A stretch of 16,047 nt of DNA from Pavlovales sp. CCMP2436 (lineage: Eukaryota > Haptophyta > Pavlovophyceae > Pavlovales): positions 143,474 to 159,520 of the forward strand of contig MU631609.1 of assembly GCA_026770615.1 (NCBI GenBank), written 5' to 3'. Under the pieces are notes generated by a model. It was not told the origin of the DNA. It made no database searches and saw only the letters and a list, made by a program, of their open reading frames with translations. The stretch's first letter is position 1, and every line of letters begins with the position of its first letter. Below are positions 8,631 through 15,812 of this stretch, piece by piece. Position numbers and translations under genes: made by a program.

Positions 8631-8966
8631 TTAAAAAATGACGCAGCACGGGTCGTCTTCGTCGTCGATAATCTTACACTCGTCCTTTGGAAAAATGATG
8701 TCGGTGTTATTTTTTATGAGCAGCTTGTATTGATCCTCGCTGCATATAAAGCCATGTTTGTACACTGTAATTAAATTAAAATTTTCTTTAAAGTAGAGTT
8801 TCTTGTCGTGGGAGAACCCGCCGAAGATGGTCCCGTTACTCATAGTTTTCACGTTGATCAAGCGCACATCCACGTCGACAATCCTCATTTGATTTATTAG
8901 ACGTGTTATCTCGTTTAGCTTCGTTTCAAGGATTTGAGGAGCACTTGTTGCGTAATAGTTTTCCAT
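8631..8966 (-). CDS. Hypothetical 111-residue protein ending in a CaaX box
   Basis: An intact frame from ATG 8966 to TAA 8631-8633. It has a helical N-terminal third (APQILETKLNEITRLINQM), then beta-rich hydrophobic strands, then an acidic stretch, DDEDDP, and the C-terminus CCVIF. The last four residues, Cys-Val-Ile-Phe, fit a CaaX prenylation signal; a terminal Phe would favour geranylgeranylation. That would tether the product to host membranes. The family is not recognised. It is the last gene of the leftward block, and its AT-rich upstream region holds several AATAAA motifs. Confidence 0.55.
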   Translation of the reverse strand: MENYYATSAPQILETKLNEITRLINQMRIVDVDVRLINVKTMSNGTIFGGFSHDKKLYFKENFNLITVYKHGFICSEDQYKLLIKNNTDIIFPKDECKIIDDEDDPCCVIF

Positions 8967-9033
8967 TTTGTTAATTTATTAATAGTGTGGAATATTTTCA
9001 TTGATATTTTATTGATATTTTATTGATATTTCA
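8967..9033 (-). terminator. 11-bp tandem repeat carrying repeated poly(A) signals
   Basis: Three copies of ATTGATATTTT (the last ending in C) occupy 9000-9032. On the minus strand they give two AATAAA hexamers within about 30 nt of the upstream gene's TAA at 9034-9036. It also acts as the leader of the 111-residue gene. Confidence 0.5.
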
Positions 9034-9736
9034 TTACACGTTTTTGCGTTCAGCCATGTACTGTTTAAGCCCGGCGGGTGTTTCGTACGTACCCTGCGTG
9101 TTGTTGTTCTCGTCTAGGATCACCAGGGTCGTCATCGTTGCCTTGTACGAGAGTCCTCCCATATCGTTGTTCGTGTCCGAGTCCAATAGGTACCCCGTGG
9201 CGGTTTCGGCATCGATCCACTTGAAATCTCCAAAATTGTAGCAATCGAGCAGATCACTGTTTCAAACCGACGAGCGCATTCATTGATGATCGCATTGAGG
9301 TAAGACTGGAAGTACTGGCTAGAGGGCATCTCTTCTATATTGACTGATAAGGATTCAAGCTGGCGTCTGACACACCTCCGTTATATTTTAATTTGGGATC
9401 TTTCTCACCCATTCGCGGTCTACCCCTTTTTGCCTGTTCTCTTTGTTTATACAGGATATAACGCGACGTAACAGACGGGGTCTGGTGCACCTCGTAGATC
9501 TCATCGTCCCCGTCCGAGTAGATGAAAAGATGCTTCCAGTTGGCCTTGTAATATATTCCTTGGCACAAATCACGGGTTCCAATGTCTACCAAAAGACCGG
9601 TGACCATGTGCTGGTTCACCCATTCGATGCTGCAAAATTTGTTTGTGTCGCCAATGGCGCTCCCTTCATGGACTCTGCCGTTTGAGCTATCGAATAAAAG
9701 TCCCTCAAATTCTATCTCGGGATCCTCGGGATCCAT
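9034..9736 (-). pseudogene. Protein with internal duplication and AT-hook, two frame slips
   Basis: Three overlapping frames add up to one protein of about 233 residues. The first runs from ATG 9736 to about 9360. The second covers about 9355-9262 (ESLSVNIEEMPSSQYFQSYLN...). The third covers 9255-9034 (DLLDCYNFGDFKW... to MAERKNV, TAA). Both slips are in the direction of one missing base. In the first frame, KRGRPRMG at residues 103-110 is an AT-hook-like DNA-binding motif. The segment at residues 34-78 resembles the segment at about 9235-9110: each has an aromatic residue, Trp-Val/Ile, then TG-x-LL/V-D, then T-x-x-D, then G-x-x-YKA and a hydrophobic strand ending in acidic residues. This suggests a duplicated domain. 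Function is not recognised; binding to DNA is possible. Confidence 0.5.
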
Positions 9737-9811
9737 TTGTGTTAACGTTCTCTTTGGTTTTTATTTGCTGCACTGACGTACATCCACTACCAGCACTTCA
9801 GTTTTTAGTTT

Positions 9812-10750
9812 TCAGTTTTCATAGTATTCACAGTCATCATCATCGTCGTCGTAGTCCATGAACCTTGACTGTATAGGTGTTTTGGGTTTATCATTGTTGA
9901 CATTTAAAGTTGGCTGTGTGGCTGGCTGTGCGGCTGGCTTTGTGGTTGGCTTTGTGGCTGTCTTGGGTGTGGTCTGCTGTGTTGACGATTGCATCCAGCT
10001 TAATGGAGATTCTCCATCTTTTTTCACAATTACGATTTTGCATTCTATTCCAAGCTCTTCATAGTACGCAATCTTTTCCTTGCTGGGCGGGTTTGTAACG
10101 ACCACTTCGATCAGCCTTACGAGTTTTTTGTGTGTGAATACAGCCAGGTCTGCAATGTACCGTCCATCGCCCACAGGGTATTCGTCTATAACTGTGTTTT
10201 TCTTTATGAGTTCTTCCAGGTATTGATTTCCTTTTTCTGCCCGGTGTTGTTCCCCCTCCCCGTGGCATATGGGAGGCTTTACTGTTTTGATAATTGCAAT
10301 TTGATCAAGCCGTCTGACTCTACTGATCGCCGCGTAAATCATTTTTACGTCCCAGATATAGCTCAGATCGATAAATAATGTTTCATTTTCAAAGATAATT
10401 TCCTGGAAACTGTGGATAGTGGAAGAAGGGCAATAAGTGATGCTGTCACCGATTAATTCTGTCATATTTTTACCATTGTAAACTGGATTTGTGATGTCCG
10501 ATGTAAATCTCGACCCGTTTACCAGCCCAGTTCCCTTGATTGATTTTATGCATTTCCACTCAACGTATCCCTCTTCAGGCCTCATTTCACGGGCGTAAGT
10601 CAGGGCAACCGATGTGTATGCACTTAAAGGCCTGAGATCAACCGTACCATCCTTGCGCGTATAGGTTGTAATGTATTTTTCATTTACATTTTTGCTTTTA
10701 AAATTCATATCATCCAGACACGTTGCGGTCACGCATGTGCATTTTTCGTA
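9812..10750 (-). pseudogene. SF1 helicase C-terminal part plus nuclease-like domain
   Basis: This is the last piece of the giant replication gene, in the same frame as 10751-11395 but separated by TAA 10751-10753; it ends at TGA 9812-9814. It starts within a Cys-rich stretch (EKCTC), then has a motif V-like strand (SFQEIIFENETLFIDLS) and motif VI, YAAISRVRRL, at about 10335-10300, as in Pif1/RecD-type SF1 helicases. Past that, at about 10240-10000, comes a restriction-endonuclease-like pattern: YPVGDGRYIADLAVF, then LIEVVVTNPPSKEKIAYYEELGIE. Its Asp...Glu-x-Val spacing recalls PD-(D/E)xK nucleases of the CoiA type. The end is a Thr/Lys/Pro/Gln-repeat linker and an acidic tail (DYDDDDDD). No ATG lies at the start, so this is not an independent gene. 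Confidence 0.75.
9909..9965. repeat. Short tandem repeat in the helicase C-terminal linker
   Basis: A degenerate 12-bp unit of the type TTGTGGCTGGCT is repeated four to five times. On the minus strand it encodes the TKP/AQP/TQP linker between the nuclease-like domain and the acidic tail. Confidence 0.6.
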
Positions 10751-11303
10751 TTAACTCTGACCGCAATGAGGGCATACACGGGTTGATGCTAGGACAACGT
10801 CACCGTCCTTGAATTTTTCGCATACTCCGTAAATGGAAAGGTGTCTGTCTTCTGGAACGGCTTCTTCTACAAACCTGCAAGCCGCAATAATTGCGTTTTC
10901 CGCACATCCACCAAGCACGTAAATGCCACCAGCAGACCCAGTAATTATATGGCGCAAATCGTTTTGCAGATCCATTAAACCAATGTCTGTAGTTCGCCTC
11001 ACTCCAGGGATGTGAACTCTTCTGAGATGTTCAATGTTCATGCTGGCACTGTTTATTGGCGGGCATTGCATAGGCGTGTCGGTTATATCGCAATAGTCGC
11101 CCATGAAAAACTGTCTTGATCCCATAGAGGCCGCAAGTGCTTCAATTTTTACACGGCCAATTTGGGTAAGCATTGTTGACTCATCCACGATAATGTTGGC
11201 GGGCGGGTATATTGCCAGATTTCGGGATGTCTCCTCCGTGATCAACCGTGTTTCGGGTATATTGCCAGATTTCGGGATGTCTCCTCCGTGATCAACCGTG
11301 TTT
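10751..11303 (-). pseudogene. SF1 helicase middle part (Walker B, motifs III-IV)
   Basis: This frame picks up past the 50-bp duplication and ends at TAA 10751-10753. It holds Walker B, NIIVDESTML, at about 11199-11170, a motif III-like GDYCDI at about 11105, and a motif IV-like GDVVLAST at about 10810, followed by VCPHCGQ. The Cys pair before the TAA and the C-x-C after it look like one split zinc-binding site, which supports a single protein across the stop. The order matches the Walker A upstream and motif VI downstream. No credible start codon exists for this part alone. Confidence 0.8.
11204..11303. repeat. Exact 50-bp tandem duplication inside the helicase
   Basis: Positions 11204-11253 and 11254-11303 are identical. 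The unit encodes the GETRLITEETSRNLAIYP region between Walker A and Walker B. Because 50 is not a multiple of three, it breaks the reading frame; with one copy, the upstream and downstream helicase frames would be in register. Confidence 0.95.
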
Positions 11304-12675
11304 CTCCAAGCAGTCGAGCGTGGCACATTGTTTGCGTAAACTCTTTCTGCACTGCGTCTTTTTGGAACAGGTGAGTCGGTGAAACAAACAGGCAATTAGG
11401 CATGCACATCTGGGTAACTTCCATGGCCAGGAGAGTCGTCTTCCCCGAACCAGCCGCGCCAGTCATGATGGTGGGCTTTCCCGACCTGGCCTCAAGTGGT
11501 CCAAGAAGTTTGTAATTGCGAAGTTTGAACAGGGTCTTTAATTCGTCGGTTGTTTCAAAAGTTAGCGTTTGAGGGTTTGTGCTTAATGCATCTACCTTTA
11601 CCCTTAAACCACAGATGCTTGGTCCACACGGGCTGTTTGGGATATAGCCGCAATCCTTTATAAGAAAATGTGGCATTAGCACGCTCTCGTAGTCCAGCCC
11701 CTCTTCACGAATGCAGTAAACACCGTCGGTTACGAGCTCTAGCGCATAGGGAATCAAAAATGATTGAATTACCGCTTGAATGCGCTGGCAGGCTGTTACG
11801 TACCCGGATACATGAGCATTTGTGTTCACTCCATTTACTTGGTGCTCTATTTCCATACAAGAACTGCCAACCATTCTGATCTTTACCCTGGTGTTGTCCA
11901 GGTTTTCAGGATAATCTCGGAGAAGTTCAGCAAAATCATAAGCTTTTTCGATTGTACCTGTTATTTGGAAACATTCGGTGGTGCTTGCTCGCATACCTGC
12001 GCCTACAGCTTTTGCGAAATGTCTAATCCCATTTTCCTTCACGTATCTAGTTTCATCCCACTTTATATCGATGGAATCGTAAGACACCATGGCCGCAATA
12101 CCTGTAAATTTGACACCGCACATCAGCCAAAAACGGGCTTCCACAAATGTTAAAACATTCGGTACAGATGGAGACGACTGTGGCAAAAGTTTATTGAAGA
12201 AAAAATCAAACTTCTCCACATCTGCTGCTACAATCTCTGTGGTATATATGTGCATTAGCACCTCACTTACTTTTTCAACCGTGATATACGAAACGTTAAT
12301 TTTACTGTTTATACGCAACACGTGTTTCTTTGTTTTTTCGATGCTGACACTATCAAAATCAATGCTCTCTTTGTCTAAAATTAAAATTCCGTCTATCTCC
12401 TTTTGCTCGAACATGCCAATCATTTCTTCCTGAGACGATAGCAAAAATGATTCCTGAATTTTGCCAATGTACTTTTTGGGTGTTCCGAGGAGATCATCCA
12501 TGCACGGATCAAAAGCCCGCGTGTATGCCTTTGCCTGGTCGATATTTAGAATGCGATCATCAACAAATCTATTTAGGTGTCTGTCGACTTTTTTATCCTT
12601 CAAGTTTTTTGTAAATTCAAAGTACATTGGAAACTTGCACCTTACGGTTAACAGTACAGATTTGATAGCAGCGCT
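11254..12675 (-). pseudogene. Polymerase-like region and helicase Walker A domain of the giant replication protein
   Basis: This is the longest intact piece of the leftward block (about 470 residues; an internal ATG at 12627 exists). It ends within the 50-bp duplication. The C-terminal part has SF1 helicase Walker A, MTGAAGSGKTTLL, at about 11470-11430, then motif Ia, LFVSPTH. About 80 residues earlier lies HVSGYVTACQRIQAVIQS followed by ELVTDGVYCI (about 11820-11715). The spacing and the hh-x-DG-hhh strand recall the late palm motif of viral family B or TV-Pol-like polymerases, whose usual Asp-Thr-Asp is replaced by a single Asp. Polymerase-helicase fusions are known in Polinton-like and related elements. 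The helicase call is firm, while the polymerase call is an inference from one motif region. Confidence 0.7.
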
Positions 12676-12691
12676 ATTTGATAGCAGCGCT
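12660..12691. repeat. Exact 16-bp tandem duplication
   Basis: ATTTGATAGCAGCGCT occurs at 12660-12675 and again at 12676-12691. The junction creates the TAG (minus strand, 12676-12674) that ends the 12674-13144 frame. With one copy, that frame would be in register with the downstream helicase frame. Confidence 0.95.
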
Positions 12692-13205
12692 AAACACCGC
12701 CATGCCTACATTATCTGAATTCATAGTAGCGTTTGTTATCTGGGGCATCCACACCTCTCTGCTCCAAATGCTATACAACGTTTCTAGCACGTAATGTGTA
12801 CCGTCCATGCAAATTATTATTTTTTGGGGGCAGTCGTAGGAACCAGAAGGATAAATAATAAGTTGTTCGGTGTCCTTCAGTTCTTCGTATTTGGCTGTCA
12901 TGTCTTCTACGCCAAGTTTTATTGACTCTGAAGATGAAATGCACCGGGTACCATTTTTTACTGCGCCAGTGAATGACTCTACGTGTGTTGGAGAGCAAAG
13001 CAGCATTACCACAGGTGTTTTAGGAACACCATGAACTCGTACAGGAGACGGGTTGTCTATGTGAATATATGAGCCATTTCCTCTGCGCAAAGGTGAAATT
13101 ATGGTGAGCGAATTGGCTCCAGATGCAGTCACAATATCCTTCATTGTTTCAATGTCTTTATGCTTAATCCCACCAGCTGCAAATATGGTTTCATTTATTT
13201 CTTGA
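12674..13205 (-). pseudogene. Part of the giant replication protein upstream of the polymerase-like region
   Basis: The frame is open from about 13205 (RLQEINETIFAAGGIKHKDIE), through an internal ATG at 13144, to the duplication-created TAG at 12674-12676. It encodes a mixed alpha/beta region with several hydrophobic strands (VVMLLCSP, QLIIYPSG, KIIICMDGTHYVLE). No family motif is recognised; a fold belonging to a replication enzyme would fit its position. The frame to its N-terminal side (13195-13716) is one base out of register, overlapping here by a few codons. Confidence 0.5.
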
Positions 13206-13700
13206 AGGCGTTTAATTCTAGTCTCTGAATTTTTGACTTCTCTGCTGTTTTTTTTGCGTGTTTCGGTATGTCTGCTATCAATTCTTTATCTTTTATTTCA
13301 CCCTTTTTAGGGCGCTCCCTCGATGCAATTGGTGTGATATCCAATATATCCTGCGCCATTTTCGTAATTTCGGTTAATATTTCGATAAAAGGGAGAATAA
13401 TACAATTGACCGTAGGAGCGTCTGCAATCAAAAAATCACCAGAGCCACCGCTGCCTCCATCATAAGACGACGATACGTCCATGACTTCGGTGAACGAAAA
13501 CGAGGTGTCAAAATCAGAAAATATTACTCCTGAACTGTCTTTATAGCCCCTGTTCTTGTTATCTCTCGAATATTCAAAGGCTTGCTTTAACAACTCGGGT
13601 GGCGTGTATCTAAAATCCATTGCATCTTCTAGGTCTCGTGGCGCATTAAGAGTTACACGACTTTTCCGTGTGAATATTGTTTCAACCGTGCCATCGCTTA
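13195..13700 (-). pseudogene. Part of the giant reading frame, Ser/Gly linker and Lys-rich end
   Basis: This frame is open from an ATG at 13716, but protein-like sequence begins around HLSDGTVETIFTRKSRVTL. It then has an acidic/aromatic region, a flexible SSSYDGGSGGSG linker, a hydrophobic segment (CIILPFIEILTEI) and a Lys-rich tail that runs into TAA 13195-13197. Its junction with the preceding frame lies in a CACACA run at about 13700-13706, which suggests loss of a dinucleotide or gain of a base. Function is not recognised. Confidence 0.45.
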
Positions 13701-14116
13701 AGTGTGTGCAATCCATTCACAATAATGTCGTAGGTGATTCCGCTTGTCAACGAAGGTATTTGTTTTTCTTGGTTAGATGGTACTTTCCAGGATGTGTGTG
13801 TTGCAATGCACCAAAAACATCCCTGGTGGTCCAGCTGTATACCTCTTTCGCTAAAATCTGCAGCAGAAGTACTTGCGAAAAACACACTTGGAATCATGCG
13901 CTGACCTGAGCCCGATCCTGAGCCAGAGCGACCCGAGCCAGAGCCCGAGCAACCCGAGCCCGAACGACCAGAACGACCAGAGCGAGATACGGATACTAAA
14001 CTAAGACGAGCAAAACGCATGTTCTCTCTTTTGGCACTGCGAAGCATTTGGGTAAAAGCCACTTCGAATCCCTTTTCGCTGTTTGGAAGACGCCTAATTA
14101 CTGACGGGTTTCCAGG
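13695..14116 (-). pseudogene. Part of the giant reading frame with an Arg/Ser/Gly repeat
   Basis: This piece continues the frame of 14117-14497 directly past TAA 14117-14119 (PGNPSVIRRLPNSEKGF...). It carries a low-complexity RSG/GSG repeat at about 13985-13905, then a compact region with QGCFWCIATHTSWKVPS. It fades at SGITYDIIVNG near 13706, where the frame moves. The Cys/Trp-rich part may be a small folded domain, but I cannot name it. A separate gene starting at the ATG at 14044 is possible. Confidence 0.45.
13905..13985. repeat. Ser-Gly-coding hexamer-like repeat
   Basis: Degenerate units of the kind GAGCCMGAGC(G/C)A recur across about 80 bp. On the minus strand they encode an alternating Ser-Gly tract with Arg, probably a flexible linker. 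Confidence 0.6.
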
Positions 14117-14497
14117 TTAAAAGTACATGTTTTTGGCAAGCATTACCGGAAGATCCTCTGCGATTCCAAACACCTCGAGGAATATTTCGTTCAGAGATCC
14201 AATGCGAACATTGATAGCGCTCAGGTTGTACTGGTTGCTGCGAATCCGCATTGCACTTGGCTGGTAATTCACCATGGTCGTAACAGAGCGGGCCACAGTT
14301 GGAGCCACAGTAGGAGCCTGGTAAACCGAGCGCGGGACTTGGCAAGGGACTTGGGTGGGGACTTGGGTGGGGACTTGGGGGATGGCGCGAAAATACGGGG
14401 CACCAGTGACGTTAATCCTTGGCCGGCGTTCTCCCATACGGACACGGACGTTGGCAATGAGGCGATCGGCTTGAGCGTTTGAGATTGGGCTACCCAT
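14117..14497 (-). CDS. Hypothetical protein, or N-terminal piece of the giant replication gene
   Basis: An open frame from ATG 14497 to TAA 14117-14119, 126 residues. It has a basic N-terminal part (RVRMGERRPRINV), a Pro/Gln/Val repeat (PQVPTQVPTQVPCQVP) matching a 12-bp DNA repeat at about 14338-14378, and a helical C-terminal part (SLNEIFLEVFGIAEDLPVMLAKN). The same frame continues past the TAA with sensible sequence, so the stop may be internal to a longer protein. It could equally be a complete small protein. The family is not recognised. Confidence 0.5.
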   Translation of the reverse strand: MGSPISNAQADRLIANVRVRMGERRPRINVTGAPYFRAIPQVPTQVPTQVPCQVPRSVYQAPTVAPTVARSVTTMVNYQPSAMRIRSNQYNLSAINVRIGSLNEIFLEVFGIAEDLPVMLAKNMYF

Positions 14498-14656
14498 ACG
14501 GATAATCTTGTATGACCATGGCTGAGATTTTTATGTGGATCAAAGAACGCACCACTACTTTTTAAGATCGAGGATTTTTTGATCAAATCCAGGATTTTAG
14601 AGATTGGGGAGATCCGAGGGATTCGAGGGATTCGAGGGATTCGATGAGTTTGGGAT
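14498..14656. other. Intergenic region with 9-bp repeats
   Basis: No gene is supported. Three to four copies of ATTCGAGGG lie at about 14612-14645. The part next to 14498 is the presumed promoter of the giant leftward gene, with AT-rich patches near 14525-14600. Confidence 0.4.
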
Positions 14657-14965
14657 TTACCGGATCGAGGCATTATCGAGCATTGTAAACGCAGTGCACA
14701 TTTCAATTTTGTCGTCATGCGTGATGCGATAGCGAGCTGCGCGGATCCGATTTTGCTCCCGATAACACAGGCAACATAATGTGGGGACCGAGACATTTCC
14801 TCCGCGTCTTTTCCGGTGGTTCATCTGCATCATTGTTTTGTCTTTGTCTTCGTTGCAGCATTTACACGAGACGATTTTTACTTTGCCGTCGTCGTTGTAA
14901 TCGACATAGAAGCTTTCGCATCCAAGGCGGGGTCTGATTTTCATTTCATGACGACGAAGAACCAT
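14657..14965 (-). CDS. Cys-rich, zinc-finger-like small protein
   Basis: An intact 102-residue frame from ATG 14965 to TAA 14657-14659. Two cysteine clusters, SCKCC at about residues 33-37 and LCCLC at about 65-69, are separated by a basic loop and followed by YREQNRIRAARYRI, an Arg-rich helix. Paired cysteine clusters followed by R...R...R recall treble-clef fingers such as those of endonuclease VII-like or HNH-family proteins, but the catalytic residues cannot be assigned. A DNA- or RNA-binding role is plausible. It is the gene upstream of the giant replication gene, in the same direction. Confidence 0.55.
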   Translation of the reverse strand: MVLRRHEMKIRPRLGCESFYVDYNDDGKVKIVSCKCCNEDKDKTMMQMNHRKRRGGNVSVPTLCCLCYREQNRIRAARYRITHDDKIEMCTAFTMLDNASIR

Positions 14966-15067
14966 TGCTACTATTGCGTCAGAAAATAATCCAGTTCAAA
15001 AAGCGCGACCGAGCAAACCAGGTCCAATCAAGTCCATTCAGGTCCGGTCAGTGCTCAACACAAAGCA
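14966..15067. other. Short intergenic region
   Basis: About 100 nt with no gene. It contains imperfect direct copies of CARGTCCRRTCA-like sequence at about 15018-15052. Presumed leader of the Cys-rich protein gene. Confidence 0.3.
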
Positions 15068-15640
15068 TTATAGATTGCGTCCTAGGTAAGTGAGCTGATA
15101 TAACGGTTCTGGGCTTAATGCATCTCTAAACCGCCGGGTTGTACGATTATTGTTATCTGCCCCTGCTACCGTGGCTCCCCCTCCACTTCCGATGATTATC
15201 TGAACCTTGCCAGCCTGGCGCACGTTTCGGCCCCACAGACTCCTGGTAAGTACGTTTGGAATGAGGGGTAGGACAAGTGCCTGGTCGAGTGATATGTGCG
15301 AGCCACCTTGCATAAGTATTTTTCCTGTCCCCCGTTCGAATGTATACCATAGACCATCGACGGTAGTACGTAGGGTAGCCAACAGCTTGGCGATTGCCAT
15401 GTAGACGTCACCCGATGCCCCGAGCCAACGTCGCCACTCCTTGTCGTGAGGAGGGGTCTCCCAGCCGTTTTGCTTGCTAGCAAGTTTGAGCACACTGGTT
15501 TTGCGTGCACGGACGAGTGAAGGCGCCAAGACCATGTAACCAACAAGATCAAAGGACCTACCGGGGTCAGCGAAGGGCATGTAGTGACTATAACCGTTCA
15601 TAGCTCGAGAATAGATATTTGTAGTTAAGCCTAGTTTCAT
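15068..15640 (-). CDS. Hypothetical 190-residue protein
   Basis: An intact frame from ATG 15640 to TAA 15068-15070, with a TATA-like TACATTATATGG on the minus strand about 40 nt upstream. The protein is mixed alpha/beta and contains GKVQIIIGSGGGATV, a Gly-rich loop after a beta strand that looks nucleotide-binding-like without being a canonical Walker A. It also has a KEWRRWLG segment. No transmembrane helix or signal peptide is evident. It lies at the outer edge of the element, so it may be a viral accessory gene or a flanking gene. Confidence 0.45.
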   Translation of the reverse strand: MKLGLTTNIYSRAMNGYSHYMPFADPGRSFDLVGYMVLAPSLVRARKTSVLKLASKQNGWETPPHDKEWRRWLGASGDVYMAIAKLLATLRTTVDGLWYTFERGTGKILMQGGSHISLDQALVLPLIPNVLTRSLWGRNVRQAGKVQIIIGSGGGATVAGADNNNRTTRRFRDALSPEPLYQLTYLGRNL

Positions 15641-15812
15641 AAATGGAACATTGCTCCAACCAGGCCATATAATGTATATTCCGCTGACTCTTTTTTAACT
15701 CACGTTTGCGTTGGCGAGAGCCCTTCCAACTTGCGTGTTACGTTCAACTGTATCTGACATTAGTCTCTCCTGGTGCTGATAGTCACGACTGGTTTTTATT
15801 TGGAGTTAACGT
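15641..15812. other. Right flank, noncoding
   Basis: No supported gene. The part nearest 15640 is the AT-rich upstream region of the 190-residue gene. A 60-codon plus-strand frame at 15706-15888 runs into the terminal repeats and shows no protein character. Confidence 0.4.

Noticed and set aside
11204..11303. Spliceosomal intron as the cause of the helicase frame break
   Set aside because: The break is an exact 50-bp duplication with no GT-AG-bounded unique insert, so a duplication explains it fully.
14094..14345. 83-codon minus-strand Cys-containing frame
   Set aside because: Out-of-frame overlap with the 14117-14497 gene, and its composition is that of a shadow.
448..14497. TAA and TAG both read as glutamine (ciliate-type code) throughout
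   Set aside because: TAA is the plausible true stop of at least eight genes, several followed at once by AATAAA or the next gene, so a simple TAR-to-sense code does not fit. Only TAG remains arguable.
14269..14796. 175-codon minus-strand frame spanning the 9-bp repeats
   Set aside because: It overlaps two better-supported genes out of frame and includes repeat-encoded RIPRIP-like sequence.
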